Counted from the first letter of the stretch, positions 18,491 through 28,076 are shown. The stretch is 64,000 nt of DNA from an uncultured Tateyamaria sp. (GCF_947487805.1 NZ_CANKXW010000009.1:62001-126000); one strand, 5' to 3'. Made by a program: numbers and translations. Notes: generated by a model from the letters alone, not told the origin.

Positions 18491-19960
18491 TCAGCGGATG
18501 AACGCGTCCGAGAACCCGGCAGACCGGCTGCGGCGCAGCGCGCGGTTCAGATCGGCCTGGGCAAAGGGCCCGGCCACCACCACCTGATAGCTCTTGCCGC
18601 CGCGTGTCGTCTTGCCGATGCGTGCAGGCAGACCGGCGCGGATGATCCGCTGGGCCGCGGCCTGTGCATTGGCCGGGTTGCCAAAGGTGCCGACCTGGAC
18701 GTAGCGGCCCGTGCTGGCCGCCTTGGGCGCAGGCTTGGGGGTGGCGCGCGCCGGCGCCGGTTTCACCACGGGGGCCGGTGCGGATTTCGTCGACACGGTG
18801 GGCTGACGCGCCTTGGCCTTGTGGCGCACGATGCGTTTGCCCAGGACCCCGTCGCGGCGCACGAGCGTCACGGTGCCCAACTCGCGGTTCTGGGTCTCGA
18901 CGTCCGTGTAGGGATATACAAGCGGCACGGTCGCGGTCACGTCCCGCCCGGTCTCCCGCTCGATCAGGCGGCGGGGCACGGTGTTGGTCCAGATCAGCCG
19001 CGTGCGCGCGACGCCTTCCAGCGTTTGTTCGGCGCGGCGCGGGTTCAGACGGTCATCTTCCCATACGGGCCGGTATCCATTGGGCACCCGGTAGGCGCTG
19101 GCGGGCTGGCGCGCATCATAGACGTGGCGCGGCACAACCCGCGTCTGGGGGCTGACGCCCGCGGTGCGTGCAGGGACCCGGCGGATGGCAGGTGCTGCGG
19201 CAGGTTTCACCCGGCGCACGGTGGGTGCCACCGCGACGGTGCGCGGGCCGGGGGCGGTGGCGCGGGCGATCGGCTGCGGGCCGCAGCGGACCGGGGCGCG
19301 CGCGCCCGAGTTGATGTATCGCGCGCTGATCGGCGATGCGCCGGTGCAGGCAGGTTGCGCTTGCGCGACCGTTCTCTGTTGCGGCGCCACCGGGGCGGGC
19401 GCAGGCGCTTGCACGACGCGGCGCGGTACAGGTGCAGGGGCCGGTACGACAACCTGCGGCGCAGGCGTTGCGACGCGGCGCACGGCCTTGGGCGCAGGTT
19501 TGGGCGTTGCCACGCGGCGCGGCGCGGCGGCAGGTGCCGGGCGCGGAGTCGCGCGGGCCACGGGCGCGGGCGGCGATTTGGGCGATCTGACTTCGGCCTG
19601 CACCGGCGCTGGCGCAGGGGCAGCTGCCTGTGCAGGGGGATCAACAGTGATCTGTTCGACATTACGCGCGGTTTGCGCAGGCTGGCTACGTGCGGACTGG
19701 GCCGCATTGGCGCTCAGCGATGGCGTCTGCCCGCAGATCACCTGCCGCTGGCGGTTGACCCGCGGCACCCATGTGATGTTGCCGTCAATCCCGGCACGGA
19801 TGAACACACAGCCCTTGCTGTCCACATATTGCGATGCCTTGAACGAAGACGGCGGAAACTCCGCCGGGGTCTGGGCATTCCGCAGGTTCTGGGCATGCAG
19901 CACACCGACGCCCAAGGACGCAGCGATGACAGCGAGCGCGACAACTCTTGTAACTTTCAT
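18491..19960 (-). CDS. Exported SPOR-domain protein
   Basis: A 489-residue protein with a signal peptide (1-24, ending LHAQ). Next comes a small cysteine-containing domain (CVFIRAGIDGNITWVPRVNR, about 50-75). A long low-complexity linker rich in Pro, Ala, Arg and Val follows, and a C-terminal SPOR domain occupies about 413-489 (RYVQVGTFGNPANAQAA to VVAGPFAQ). SPOR domains bind denuded peptidoglycan at septa, so a role in cell-division envelope remodelling in the periplasm is likely. The start is ATG 19960. The repetitive linker produces long spurious open frames on the other strand. Confidence 0.85.
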   Translation of the reverse strand: MKVTRVVALAVIAASLGVGVLHAQNLRNAQTPAEFPPSSFKASQYVDSKGCVFIRAGIDGNITWVPRVNRQRQVICGQTPSLSANAAQSARSQPAQTARNVEQITVDPPAQAAAPAPAPVQAEVRSPKSPPAPVARATPRPAPAAAPRRVATPKPAPKAVRRVATPAPQVVVPAPAPVPRRVVQAPAPAPVAPQQRTVAQAQPACTGASPISARYINSGARAPVRCGPQPIARATAPGPRTVAVAPTVRRVKPAAAPAIRRVPARTAGVSPQTRVVPRHVYDARQPASAYRVPNGYRPVWEDDRLNPRRAEQTLEGVARTRLIWTNTVPRRLIERETGRDVTATVPLVYPYTDVETQNRELGTVTLVRRDGVLGKRIVRHKAKARQPTVSTKSAPAPVVKPAPARATPKPAPKAASTGRYVQVGTFGNPANAQAAAQRIIRAGLPARIGKTTRGGKSYQVVVAGPFAQADLNRALRRSRSAGFSDAFIR

Positions 19961-20027
19961 TATATCCCCCACAAGATATGGCGTGAACGATGCCCGAACT
20001 GCCACGCGGAGTAAAGTCACAGCGCCG

Positions 20028-20660
20028 CTATTTGGTTCCAAACATGCGATCTCCGGCGTCCCCAAGGCCCGGAACAATGTATCCGACCTCGTTCAGACGC
20101 TCATCCACCGCCGCCGTGACGATGGGCACATCCGGATGCGCCTCCTGCATCCGGGCGATTCCCTCCGGTGCGGCCAGCAGGCACAGGAACCGGATGTTGG
20201 TGGCCCCCGCTTCTTTCAGCAGGTCAATCGCCGCCGCCGACGAATTGCCCGTGGCCAGCATCGGATCGACCGCAATCACCAAACGGTCATCCAACCCCTC
20301 GGGCGCCTTGAAGTAGTACTGCACCGGCTCCAGCGTCTCTTCGTCCCGATAAAGCCCTACGAACCCGACCCGTGCCGACGGGATCAACTCCAGCACCCCG
20401 TCCAGCAAGCCGTTGCCTGCCCGCAGGATCGAGATCAACGCCAGCTTCTTGCCCGCCAGCGTCGGCGCATCCATCGCCTGCATCGGCGTCTCGATCCGCT
20501 TGGTCGTCATCGGCAACCCGCGCGTGACCTCGTAAGCCAAAAGCTGGCTGATCTCGCGCAGCAACTGCCGAAACACCGCCGTGGGCGTGTCCCGGTCGCG
20601 CATGATGGTCAGCTTGTGCTGTACCAAAGGGTGATCGACGACGGTCAAATGGTCGGACAT
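20028..20660 (-). CDS. upp: Uracil phosphoribosyltransferase
   Basis: A 210-residue salvage enzyme making UMP from uracil and PRPP. Visible signatures are [13 protein letters not shown] and the PRPP loop [21 protein letters not shown], plus the C-terminal [13 protein letters not shown]. The start at ATG 20660 gives [17 protein letters not shown], the standard beginning. It lies downstream of cdd-deoA-deoB in the same direction, but a 143-base gap with a repeat element separates it from deoB. Confidence 0.96.
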   Translation of the reverse strand: MSDHLTVVDHPLVQHKLTIMRDRDTPTAVFRQLLREISQLLAYEVTRGLPMTTKRIETPMQAMDAPTLAGKKLALISILRAGNGLLDGVLELIPSARVGFVGLYRDEETLEPVQYYFKAPEGLDDRLVIAVDPMLATGNSSAAAIDLLKEAGATNIRFLCLLAAPEGIARMQEAHPDVPIVTAAVDERLNEVGYIVPGLGDAGDRMFGTK

Positions 20661-20718
20661 GGGGCAGCTCCTCTTTTGCCCTCCTTCTGCAACGCGCGAG
20701 CGCCGGGAACAATCCCCC

Positions 20719-20764
20719 TTCCTTTCGCCGGAAAATACCTCGGGGTTTGGGGCAGCGCCCCAAT
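20719..20764 (+). repeat. Intergenic GC-rich repeat, copy 1 (type A)
   Basis: Contains TTTCGCCGGAAAATACCTCG followed by a hairpin-forming GGGGCAGCGCCCC, between deoB and upp. Almost the same sequence recurs in the opposite orientation at 55966-56015. Confidence 0.7.
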
Positions 20765-20803
20765 GCGCGTCAGCGCAAAAACATCGCATGCGCCGTCAGG
20801 CGC

Positions 20804-21967
20804 TCATTTTGGTGAAACGCCGAGGTGCCGCGCGACCACATGGGCCACATCCGCAAATCCGATCAAACCCGGTGCCGCGGCCCCCTCCACCAAAACCGGC
20901 ACCCGCTCGCGCGTGTGATCGGTGCCAACCCATGTGGGGTCATTGCCGTGATCCGCCGTCAGCACCAACAGATCGCCGGGCCGCAACCCTGCGCGCAACC
21001 TCCCGATCTCCGCATCGAACCACTCCAGATGCCGGGCATAGCCCGCCACATCCCGCCGATGCCCATAGAGGCTGTCGAACTCCACGAAATTGGCGAATGT
21101 CAGACTGCCCTCGGCGGCCTCCTCCACCAGATCCGCCAGATGCCCCATCAGCGCGCGGTCATCGCCCTTGCGCACCTCATCGAAGCCCTGCATGGAAAAG
21201 ATGTCGCCCACCTTGCCCACACCGTAAACCGCACGCCCCGCATCCTGCACCCAGTTGGTCAGGATCGGCGCCGGTGGCATGATGGCAAAATCGCGCCTGT
21301 TGGTCGTCCGCTCAAACGCCCCTTCCGTGCCGACAAAGGGCCGCGCAATCACCCGACCAACCCGCATCTCATGCAGCATCGGTGCCACGGCTGCGCACAA
21401 GTCCAGCAACCGCTCCAGCCCAAAGGCCTCCTCATGCGCCGCAATCTGAAACACGCTGTCGGCGGAGGTATAGCAAATCGGCTGCCCGGACTGCACGTGC
21501 GCGTCCCCGTGCCGCGCGATGATCTCTGTGCCCGACGCATGGCAATTTCCCAATATGCCCGCGACACCCGCCGCCTCACACACCGCCTGCACCACGGTAT
21601 CGGGAAAGGCCGGATCGGCCTTCGGAAAATAGTGCCAATCCCACGGCACCGGCAGACCTGCCAACTCCCAATGCCCTGACGGCGTGTCCTTGCCCTGCGA
21701 TGTCTCAGTCGCGGCACCCGCGCGCGGTGCCGCCACGGTCTCACCAGCGGCCAGCGCCATGGCATCAGACAGCCCCAAATCCATCAGGTTCGGGACACGC
21801 AACGCACCGCGCCGTCCCTCATCCGCATGGCCCGCCGCACAGGCGTCCATGATATGGCCCAGCGTGTTCGCGCCAGTGTCCGGCACATCCCCATTGAAAT
21901 AGGCATGCGCATCGGGCGCACCGCCAATGCCCACCGAATCCATGACGACAAGGAACGCGCGCGGCAT
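20804..21967 (-). CDS. deoB: Phosphopentomutase
   Basis: A 387-residue alkaline-phosphatase-superfamily mutase interconverting (deoxy)ribose 1- and 5-phosphate. The N-terminus LVVMDSVGIGGAPDA holds the metal-binding Asp, and DTGANTLGHI, GKDTPSGHWE and the C-terminal TADHGNDPTWVGTDHTRE provide the other metal ligands. The length is typical. Its ATG overlaps the deoA stop (ATGA), so it is coupled to thymidine phosphorylase, whose sugar-phosphate product it uses. Confidence 0.97.
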   Translation of the reverse strand: MPRAFLVVMDSVGIGGAPDAHAYFNGDVPDTGANTLGHIMDACAAGHADEGRRGALRVPNLMDLGLSDAMALAAGETVAAPRAGAATETSQGKDTPSGHWELAGLPVPWDWHYFPKADPAFPDTVVQAVCEAAGVAGILGNCHASGTEIIARHGDAHVQSGQPICYTSADSVFQIAAHEEAFGLERLLDLCAAVAPMLHEMRVGRVIARPFVGTEGAFERTTNRRDFAIMPPAPILTNWVQDAGRAVYGVGKVGDIFSMQGFDEVRKGDDRALMGHLADLVEEAAEGSLTFANFVEFDSLYGHRRDVAGYARHLEWFDAEIGRLRAGLRPGDLLVLTADHGNDPTWVGTDHTRERVPVLVEGAAAPGLIGFADVAHVVARHLGVSPK

Positions 21968-23274
21968 CAGCCGATCCGCTCCACGATCAACTCGGGCACC
22001 GGCGCCTGCGCCGTGCCCAGCGTGATCGCCGCCCGCACCGCGGCCTCGGCCCGGTCCGCATCCGCAGCGCGCGCGGCATGCACCACTGCCAGCGGCGAGC
22101 CCTTGCTGACCCGCGTGCCCAGCCGCACAACATCCGACAGCCCGACGGCGAGGTTCAACCGGTCGCCCTCGACCTTGCGCCCACCGCCCAGATCGACAAC
22201 CGCCAGCCCCAGCGCCTCACCGTCAATCGCCGTGACATAGCTGGTGCGTGGTGCCGCAATCTCGCGGATCACCGTGGCCTCCGGCAGGAACCGAGGCCAG
22301 GTATCGACGAACTGTACCGGCCCACCCATCGCCGCGACCATGGTGCCGAACCGCTCTGCGGCGCGGCCATCCGCAATGGCGCGCGCAACCGCATCCGCGC
22401 CCGCCTGCACATCCGCCGCCAACCCGCCATTGGCCAGCAACACGCCGCCCAGGGCCGCCGAAATCTCAACCAGCGGCCCTTTGGCCTTGCCGGTCAGCAC
22501 CCGCATCACCTCCGCCACCTCCAGCGCATTGCCAAGGGCCGGGGCCAGTGGCTGGTTCATATCCGTGATCAGCGCCGTCGTCTTGCAGCCCGACGCATTG
22601 GCCGTCTTGACCAACGCATCGGCCAGCCCCCGCGCCGCCGCCATGTCCTTCATGAACGCGCCGGAGCCGACCTTGACGTCCAGCACCAACCCCGCCAACC
22701 CTGCCGCCAGTTTCTTGGACAGGATCGATGCCGTGATCAGATCCAGACTGTCCACCGTCGATGTCACGTCCCGCACCGCATAGAGCCGCTTGTCAGCCGG
22801 CGCGATGTCACTGGTCGCGCCCACGATCGCACAGCCCGCCCGCGCCACCACGTCGCGCAGCCGCGCCTCGCTCAACTGTGTCGACAGACCGGGAATACAG
22901 TCCAGCTTGTCCAGCGTGCCGCCCGTGTGACCCAACCCACGCCCTGAAATCATTGGCACATAGGCCCCGCAGGCCGCCAGCGCAGGCGCAAGAATCAGGC
23001 TGACGCAGTCGCCCACGCCGCCCGTGGAATGCTTGTCCAACACCGGCCCCGGCAGGTCCCAATCCAGCACCTGTCCGGAATCGCGCATCGCAATGGTCAG
23101 CGCCACGCGGCCCACATCGCCCAACCCGTTCAGACAGACCGCCATGGCATACGCCCCGGCCTGCGCATCCGTCACCGTGCCATCGGCCAACCCGGTCGCA
23201 AACCAGTTCAGCTCGTCCCGGCTGGGCGTCTGACGCTGGCGCAGCTTGGCAATGATCGTGCGCGCCTGGCTCAT
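21967..23274 (-). CDS. deoA: Thymidine phosphorylase
   Basis: A 435-residue enzyme cleaving thymidine or deoxyuridine with phosphate to base and deoxyribose 1-phosphate. The family signature appears in DKHSTGGVGDCVSL and SGRGLGHTGGTLDKLDCIPG, with the substrate-contact region around DVTSTVDSLDLI. The length matches E. coli DeoA. It overlaps cdd upstream and deoB downstream by 4 and 3 bases respectively, forming a compact nucleoside-degradation operon. Confidence 0.97.
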   Translation of the reverse strand: MSQARTIIAKLRQRQTPSRDELNWFATGLADGTVTDAQAGAYAMAVCLNGLGDVGRVALTIAMRDSGQVLDWDLPGPVLDKHSTGGVGDCVSLILAPALAACGAYVPMISGRGLGHTGGTLDKLDCIPGLSTQLSEARLRDVVARAGCAIVGATSDIAPADKRLYAVRDVTSTVDSLDLITASILSKKLAAGLAGLVLDVKVGSGAFMKDMAAARGLADALVKTANASGCKTTALITDMNQPLAPALGNALEVAEVMRVLTGKAKGPLVEISAALGGVLLANGGLAADVQAGADAVARAIADGRAAERFGTMVAAMGGPVQFVDTWPRFLPEATVIREIAAPRTSYVTAIDGEALGLAVVDLGGGRKVEGDRLNLAVGLSDVVRLGTRVSKGSPLAVVHAARAADADRAEAAVRAAITLGTAQAPVPELIVERIG

Positions 23275-23669
23275 GTGTCAGTTTCCAGAAAGGCCTGGCT
23301 GAACGCGCCGGGCAGCAATTCACCCAAAGTGGTGCGCTGCTCGACCCCGGCCACGGTGGCCATAGTCACCGGCACGTCACCACCGCCAAACTCCGCCAGC
23401 TTCTGACGGCACCCGCCGCAGGGTGTCACCGGCATCGGGCTGCCCGCCACCACGTACACTTCCGCAATCTCGCGCTCACCTGCTGCCACCATCGCGGCAA
23501 TCGCCCCCGCTTCGGCACAGGTGCCCTGCGGATAGGCGACGTTCTCGACATTGCAGCCCGCGAATATGGCGCCCGAGGCCGTGCGCAACGCCGCGCCGAC
23601 CTGAAAGTTGGAATAAGGCGCATGCGCATTCTCGCGCACGGCAATGGCGGCGGATTTCAAATCGGTCAT
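23271..23669 (-). CDS. cdd: Cytidine deaminase
   Basis: A 132-residue zinc enzyme deaminating cytidine and deoxycytidine. The catalytic TCAEAGAI places C51 and E53, and PCGGCRQ gives zinc ligands C84 and C87, the small homotetrameric type. I use ATG 23669 with GAGG upstream; a GTG one codon earlier is possible. It is the first gene of the operon cdd-deoA-deoB. Confidence 0.96.
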   Translation of the reverse strand: MTDLKSAAIAVRENAHAPYSNFQVGAALRTASGAIFAGCNVENVAYPQGTCAEAGAIAAMVAAGEREIAEVYVVAGSPMPVTPCGGCRQKLAEFGGGDVPVTMATVAGVEQRTTLGELLPGAFSQAFLETDT

Positions 23670-23691
23670 CACGTCCTCTTATGTCCCCGGC

Positions 23692-24783
23692 TCACCTGTC
23701 CAGGCTCCGCGTCGTAAACACACCCGGCAGCGACACCTCAAGCAGCTCCAAATCATCCGAAGGCTCTGCATAGCGCACCGCCATCCCCGGTGGAATAACA
23801 AAGGCGTCACCCGGCTCAAGGGGGAAAGGATCGCGGCCTTCCCCGTGCAGCACCATGCGCCCCTCCATCACAAAGGTGAACAGGATGTCGCTGTCATGGG
23901 CGGTCCATGCGGTCTCGCCGGTGCTGCGCCGTGCCACCTGCACACCGGCAACCCCGTTTGTGCCCGTGGCAATGCCGGTATCCCGCGCCTCGAACCCGGC
24001 CATGCGAAACGGCTGCCATACCGCCTCACCCACCTTGTGATGCACAAACGCCTGCCCCTGAAACCGCCGCGCCGGGTCCGCAGGCCCGTTGGGCAGGTCC
24101 ATCTCGTGATCAATCGTCGTCACATGTTCCGCCGGCACACCAATCTCGATCACCTCGATATTGTCGCTGGCAAAGAGCACACGATGCCGTATCTCGGGCG
24201 GCTGGATCACGCAACACCCCGCCTCCAAGCGGAACGGCTCCCCCTGATCCTCATAGACCAGATCGACCCACCCCCGATAACAATAGATCAACTGAAACCC
24301 GACCGTATGGTAATGCACCATATCCGGCACCGGGCCGCCGTCAGGAATGCGGATATGACTGGCAATGATCGACCCGCCCAACCGATCCGGGATCAGGTCA
24401 CGGTAATGCATCCCCGCCCTGCCAATCACCCAAGGCGCCTGATCCGCCAGACGCCGCACCACAAAGGAATGCACCGTCTCCGGCATCACCATCGGGGGAC
24501 GCAACACATCAATCTCGACCCGCGTCCCATTGGGCGCAGTCAACACCCGCGCCCCATCCGCAAACCCGTCCGGATCGTCAGTCAAAATGCGCAAGGTCCC
24601 GGGCGGCTCACTGGCCCCGGCCTCGATCCGCACCCGCAGCCCATGGCCCGAAAACACCGCCACCGACGGATCATCCGCAGGATAGATCATGTCCATCCGC
24701 ATCCCCAACGTCTTGGTGAAAAACGGAATGTCATCGCGCAGCTCCTGCGTCGGCAACCGTATCTCAGCGCGTATCTCGGCCAT
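23692..24783 (-). CDS. VOC-like domain fused to two cupin domains
   Basis: A 363-residue protein. Residues about 1-95 resemble a glyoxalase/VOC half (LPTQELRDDIPFFTKTLGMR, PSVAVFSGHGLRVRI). Two cupin domains follow, at about 125-235 (YHTVGFQLIYCYRGWVDLVY) and 255-350 (MEGRMVLHGEG, FPLEPGDAFVIPPGM). VOC and cupin folds usually bind a metal and small acids or sugars. I do not know the reaction. It lies upstream of cdd by 22 bases on the same strand, so it may be the first gene of the nucleoside operon. The start is ATG 24783. Confidence 0.7.
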   Translation of the reverse strand: MAEIRAEIRLPTQELRDDIPFFTKTLGMRMDMIYPADDPSVAVFSGHGLRVRIEAGASEPPGTLRILTDDPDGFADGARVLTAPNGTRVEIDVLRPPMVMPETVHSFVVRRLADQAPWVIGRAGMHYRDLIPDRLGGSIIASHIRIPDGGPVPDMVHYHTVGFQLIYCYRGWVDLVYEDQGEPFRLEAGCCVIQPPEIRHRVLFASDNIEVIEIGVPAEHVTTIDHEMDLPNGPADPARRFQGQAFVHHKVGEAVWQPFRMAGFEARDTGIATGTNGVAGVQVARRSTGETAWTAHDSDILFTFVMEGRMVLHGEGRDPFPLEPGDAFVIPPGMAVRYAEPSDDLELLEVSLPGVFTTRSLDR

Positions 24784-24794
24784 AGCTGCTCTCC

Positions 24795-24849
24795 TCATCT
24801 TGCCAAATAAACTTCGGGGGAATTGCGAATGCAATGGGGGCTGGCCCCC
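24795..24849 (+). repeat. Intergenic GC-rich repeat, copy 2 (type B)
   Basis: TCATCTTGCCAAATAAACTT is followed by CGGGGG and then GGGGGCTGGCCCCC, which can fold. Related copies occur at 48057-48111 (minus) and 48258-48292 (plus). Confidence 0.7.
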
Positions 24850-24934
24850 TAAAACATGGCATGCGCGGCACGCGCGCCTTTGGATCACGATTGCGCCCCG
24901 TGACCAAACGTCAATTGGCGCAGCCTGAAAAATA

Positions 24935-24948
24935 GTTTAACGCTAAAC
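24935..24948. promoter_or_regulatory. Short palindrome upstream of maeB
   Basis: GTTTA-ACGC-TAAAC, 27 bases before the maeB ATG and within a locally AT-rich stretch. It could be an operator or overlap the promoter. No regulator is identified. Confidence 0.35.
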
Positions 24949-24974
24949 CAAATCTGCAGACCCAAGGGGAATCC

Positions 24975-27248
24975 ATGTCCGATACACCGAACCTGCGCGA
25001 GGCCGCGCTCGCCTATCACGAATTCCCCAAACCCGGAAAACTCGAAATCCGCGCCACCAAGCCCATGGCCAATGGCCGCGATCTGGCGCGCGCCTACTCC
25101 CCGGGAGTGGCCGAGGCCTGCCTTGAGATCAAGGACGACCCCGAAAACGCCGCCCGCTTCACCGCCCGTGGCAACCTCGTGGCGGTGGTCTCTAACGGCT
25201 CCGCCGTGCTGGGGCTGGGCAATATCGGCGCGCTGGCCTCCAAACCGGTGATGGAGGGCAAGGCCGTCCTTTTCAAGAAATTCGCCTCCATCGACTGTTT
25301 CGACATCGAGGTGAATGAAACCGACCCCGAAAAACTCGCCGACATCGTCTGCGCGCTTGAGCCCACCTTTGGCGCGATTAACCTCGAGGATATCAAGGCC
25401 CCCGACTGCTTTGTTGTCGAAAAGCTCTGCCGCGAACGGATGAACATCCCCGTCTTCCACGACGATCAGCACGGCACTGCCATCGTGGTGGGCGCTGCGG
25501 CCAAGAACGCGCTGCATGTCGCCGGAAAATCCTTCGAGGAGATCAAGATCGTCTCGACGGGCGGCGGTGCCGCGGGCATCGCCTGCCTCAATATGCTGCT
25601 CAAACTGGGCGTCAAGCGCGAAAATGTCTGGCTCTGCGACATCCACGGGCTGGTCTATGAGGGGCGCGAGATTGACATGAACCCGGCCAAGGCCGCCTTT
25701 GCCCAAGCCAGCGACCACCGCACGCTGGACGATGTCATTGACGGGGCCGACCTCTTTCTTGGCCTCTCGGGCCCCGGTGTGCTCAGCGCCGAGAATGTCG
25801 GCAAAATGGCCAAGCGACCGATCATCTTTGCCCTGGCCAACCCCACGCCCGAAATCCTGCCCGATGACGCGCGGGCCGTGGCGCCTGACGCGATCATCGC
25901 CACGGGTCGCAGCGATTTTCCCAATCAGGTCAACAACGTGCTCTGTTTCCCCTTCATCTTCCGCGGTGCGCTGGATGTAGGGGCCACAACGATCAACGAC
26001 GAAATGCAACTGGCCTGTATCGACGGCATCGCGGCCCTGGCCCGTGCCACCACCAGCGCCGAGGCCGCAGCCGCCTATCAGGGCGAGCAGCTGACTTTCG
26101 GGGCGGACTACCTGATCCCCAAACCCTTCGATCCGCGCCTCGTGGGCATCGTCAGTTCGGCCGTGGCCCGCGCGGCGATGGAAACAGGCGTTGCCAAACG
26201 CCCCATCGCCGATCTCGACGCCTACAAGACCCGTCTCGACGGCTCGGTCTTCAAATCCGCCCTCCTGATGCGTCCGGTCTTCGAGGCCGCCCGCGTCACC
26301 TCGCGCCGCATCGTCTTTGCCGAGGGCGAGGACGAGCGCGTGCTGCGCGCAGCCCAGGCCATGGTCGAGGAAACCACCGAACGCCCGATCCTCATCGGCC
26401 GTCCCGACGTGATCAACGCCCGCATCGAACGCGCGGGTCTGACGATCAAACTGGGCGATACGGTCGATCTGGTGAACCCCGAAAACGACCCCCGCTACCG
26501 CGACTATTGGGGCACCTATCACGAGCTGATGTGCCGGCAAGGCGTGACCCCCGACCTGGCCCGCGCCATCATGCGCACCAACACCACCGCCATCGGTGCG
26601 GTCATGGTCCACCGCGAAGAAGCCGACAGCCTGATCTGCGGCACCTTTGGCGAATTCCGCTGGCATCTCAACTACATCACACAGGTGCTGGGCCGTAACG
26701 GCCACCACCCGGTCGGCGCGCTGTCGATGATGATCCTCGAGGACGGTCCGCTCTTTATCACCGACACGCAGGTGCACCTGCATCCGACACCTGACGAGAT
26801 TGCAGAAATCGCCGTCGGCGCGGCACGCCACGTGCGCCGCTTCGGGGTCGAGCCAAAAATCGCCTTCTGTTCCCAAAGTCAGTTCGGCAATCAGGGCGAC
26901 GGCTCCGGCTGGCGCTTGCGCGAGGCGCTGCGTCTGCTCGATGCCGCGGGTCACGACTTTTGCTACGAGGGCGAGATGAACATCGACACCGCCCTCGATC
27001 CCGACCTGCGCGCGCGGCTCTTTCCCGGCAACCGCATGGAAGGGGCGGCAAACGTGCTGGTCTTTGCCCATGCCGACGCGGCGTCGGGCGTGCGCAACAT
27101 TCTCAAGATGAAGGGCGGCGGGCTCGAGGTCGGTCCGATCCTCATGGGCATGGGCAACCGTGCCCATATCGTGTCGCCTTCGATCACCGCGCGCGGTCTG
27201 CTCAATATGTCCGCCGTCGCGGGCACGCCGGTCACCCAATACGGCTAA
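24975..27248 (+). CDS. maeB: NADP-dependent malic enzyme with PTA-like C-terminal domain
   Basis: A 757-residue protein decarboxylating malate to pyruvate with NADP. The malic N-terminal domain (about 1-160) includes [12 protein letters not shown] and [10 protein letters not shown]. The NAD(P)-binding domain (about 165-430) includes [13 protein letters not shown]. The C-terminal phosphotransacetylase-like domain (about 435-757) includes [14 protein letters not shown], and serves acetyl-CoA regulation in other MaeB proteins. The length matches the long bacterial form. An AAGGGGA ribosome-binding site precedes the ATG. A 784-codon antisense frame is a shadow. Confidence 0.95.
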   Translation: MSDTPNLREAALAYHEFPKPGKLEIRATKPMANGRDLARAYSPGVAEACLEIKDDPENAARFTARGNLVAVVSNGSAVLGLGNIGALASKPVMEGKAVLFKKFASIDCFDIEVNETDPEKLADIVCALEPTFGAINLEDIKAPDCFVVEKLCRERMNIPVFHDDQHGTAIVVGAAAKNALHVAGKSFEEIKIVSTGGGAAGIACLNMLLKLGVKRENVWLCDIHGLVYEGREIDMNPAKAAFAQASDHRTLDDVIDGADLFLGLSGPGVLSAENVGKMAKRPIIFALANPTPEILPDDARAVAPDAIIATGRSDFPNQVNNVLCFPFIFRGALDVGATTINDEMQLACIDGIAALARATTSAEAAAAYQGEQLTFGADYLIPKPFDPRLVGIVSSAVARAAMETGVAKRPIADLDAYKTRLDGSVFKSALLMRPVFEAARVTSRRIVFAEGEDERVLRAAQAMVEETTERPILIGRPDVINARIERAGLTIKLGDTVDLVNPENDPRYRDYWGTYHELMCRQGVTPDLARAIMRTNTTAIGAVMVHREEADSLICGTFGEFRWHLNYITQVLGRNGHHPVGALSMMILEDGPLFITDTQVHLHPTPDEIAEIAVGAARHVRRFGVEPKIAFCSQSQFGNQGDGSGWRLREALRLLDAAGHDFCYEGEMNIDTALDPDLRARLFPGNRMEGAANVLVFAHADAASGVRNILKMKGGGLEVGPILMGMGNRAHIVSPSITARGLLNMSAVAGTPVTQYG

Positions 27249-27298
27249 GTATAGGCCTCATGTAGGATAACATTTGAAAAAGCAGGCTGATGGGTATT

Positions 27299-27325
27299 CA
27301 ATTCCCGCATATTTTAGCGGAATTG
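27299..27325. repeat. Inverted repeat next to the ribosome-binding site
   Basis: CAATTCCCGC (27299-27308) pairs with GCGGAATTG (27317-27325), with one unpaired base. The right arm ends at the GGAG before the lipoprotein ATG at 27335. In RNA the hairpin would sit against the ribosome-binding site. The function is unknown. Confidence 0.4.
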
Positions 27326-27334
27326 GAGAATTTA

Positions 27335-27583
27335 ATGAAACGGACATTGATCGTGCTGATGGCCCTGGCCCTTGCCGGCTGCGAAGACGTCGTGAGCGAG
27401 CAGGAAGGCTCGTTTCTCTATGATGGCGAGACATACCGGGCCGTGACGCGCCAGTATGTGCGCAACGGCTCTACATTCGAGCGCCGCGTGATCTATTCCC
27501 GCCCGCAGCCCGTCACCTGTTCGGCGACGGATGATCTCGACTGCATTGGCGCGATGCGCTCCGAATGGCTCGACGTCCGCTAA
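27335..27583 (+). CDS. Small lipoprotein, tandem paralogue 1
   Basis: An 82-residue protein with a lipobox LALAGC (Cys at residue 15), so it is predicted to be lipid-anchored in the envelope. The mature part reads EGSFLYDGETYRAVTRQYVRNG, followed by a Cys pair (VTCSATDDLDC). It aligns with the next gene along its whole length, including the E-G-F/Y-R-V-TR pattern and the cysteine pair. Function unknown. The ATG at 27335 follows GGAG; an earlier ATG at 27290 would bury the signal peptide. Confidence 0.75.
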   Translation: MKRTLIVLMALALAGCEDVVSEQEGSFLYDGETYRAVTRQYVRNGSTFERRVIYSRPQPVTCSATDDLDCIGAMRSEWLDVR

Positions 27584-27679
27584 GCGGGGGTTGGTTCCAA
27601 ATGTGATCGTACCGGGGGTGACTTCCGCGGGGCGGTGCCTATGTGCTGTGGAGAAGACGCCGCACCAAGGAGACCGCCG

Positions 27680-27943
27680 ATGACGTTCCGCCCCATCCTG
27701 CTTGCCCTGCCATTTGTGGCCGCATGTGTATCGACCGTGGGCGAAGAACGCGGAACCTTCGTCGATTCCGACACTGGGCGCAGCTATCCATCGGTGACCC
27801 GCGAGCTTCAGAGGCAGGACGGATCAACCTACCGGCGCACCACCATCCTCGTAGGTGCCGAGCGGGTCAGCTGTGCGGCAGGTGATCAAAAAGACTGCGA
27901 ATTGGCCCTGTCTGACACGTTCGTCCGCGACCGCGGGCCATAG
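27680..27943 (+). CDS. Small lipoprotein, tandem paralogue 2
   Basis: An 87-residue protein with lipobox FVAAC (Cys at residue 16). The mature sequence (EERGTFVDSDTGRSYPSVTR, later VSCAAGDQKDC) aligns with the preceding gene, indicating a local duplication and divergence. It probably forms an envelope lipoprotein with one disulfide. The start at ATG 27680 places the signal peptide at the N-terminus. Function unknown. Confidence 0.75.
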   Translation: MTFRPILLALPFVAACVSTVGEERGTFVDSDTGRSYPSVTRELQRQDGSTYRRTTILVGAERVSCAAGDQKDCELALSDTFVRDRGP

Positions 27944-27964
27944 GGCCTGCGCGCGGTTGCAGGA

Positions 27965-28076
27965 TTTGCAACCTTGTGGGTCCAGACTTTGCAAATCGCA
28001 CGATGTTTTCCAGTTTCATGCGCAAATACACGCACTTTGCAAATATTTGCAGGAGAATTTCCCCCGTTTTTGCAAA
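27965..28076. promoter_or_regulatory. Cluster of TTTGCAA boxes upstream of prpE
   Basis: TTTGCAA(A) occurs at 27965-27971, 27988-27995, 28036-28043, 28046-28051 (TTTGCA) and 28069-28076, all within 212 bases of the prpE start. Two are ACTTTGCAAA. Known relatives: PccR (ScfR family) of Rhodobacter sphaeroides uses TTTGCAAA-N4-TTTGCAAA for propionyl-CoA genes, and corynebacterial RamB uses an ACTTTGCAAA core. The exact N4 spacing is not reproduced here. A ScfR-type regulator acting on prpE is a good inference. Confidence 0.65.

Noticed and set aside
18488-20918. Long plus-strand frames opposite the SPOR gene, with Ala/Gly/Thr-rich repeats
   Set aside because: They arise from the Pro/Ala/Arg-rich linker of the SPOR protein read backwards.
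24885-27239. A 784-codon open frame opposite maeB
   Set aside because: Antisense shadow of maeB; no family features and no ribosome-binding site.
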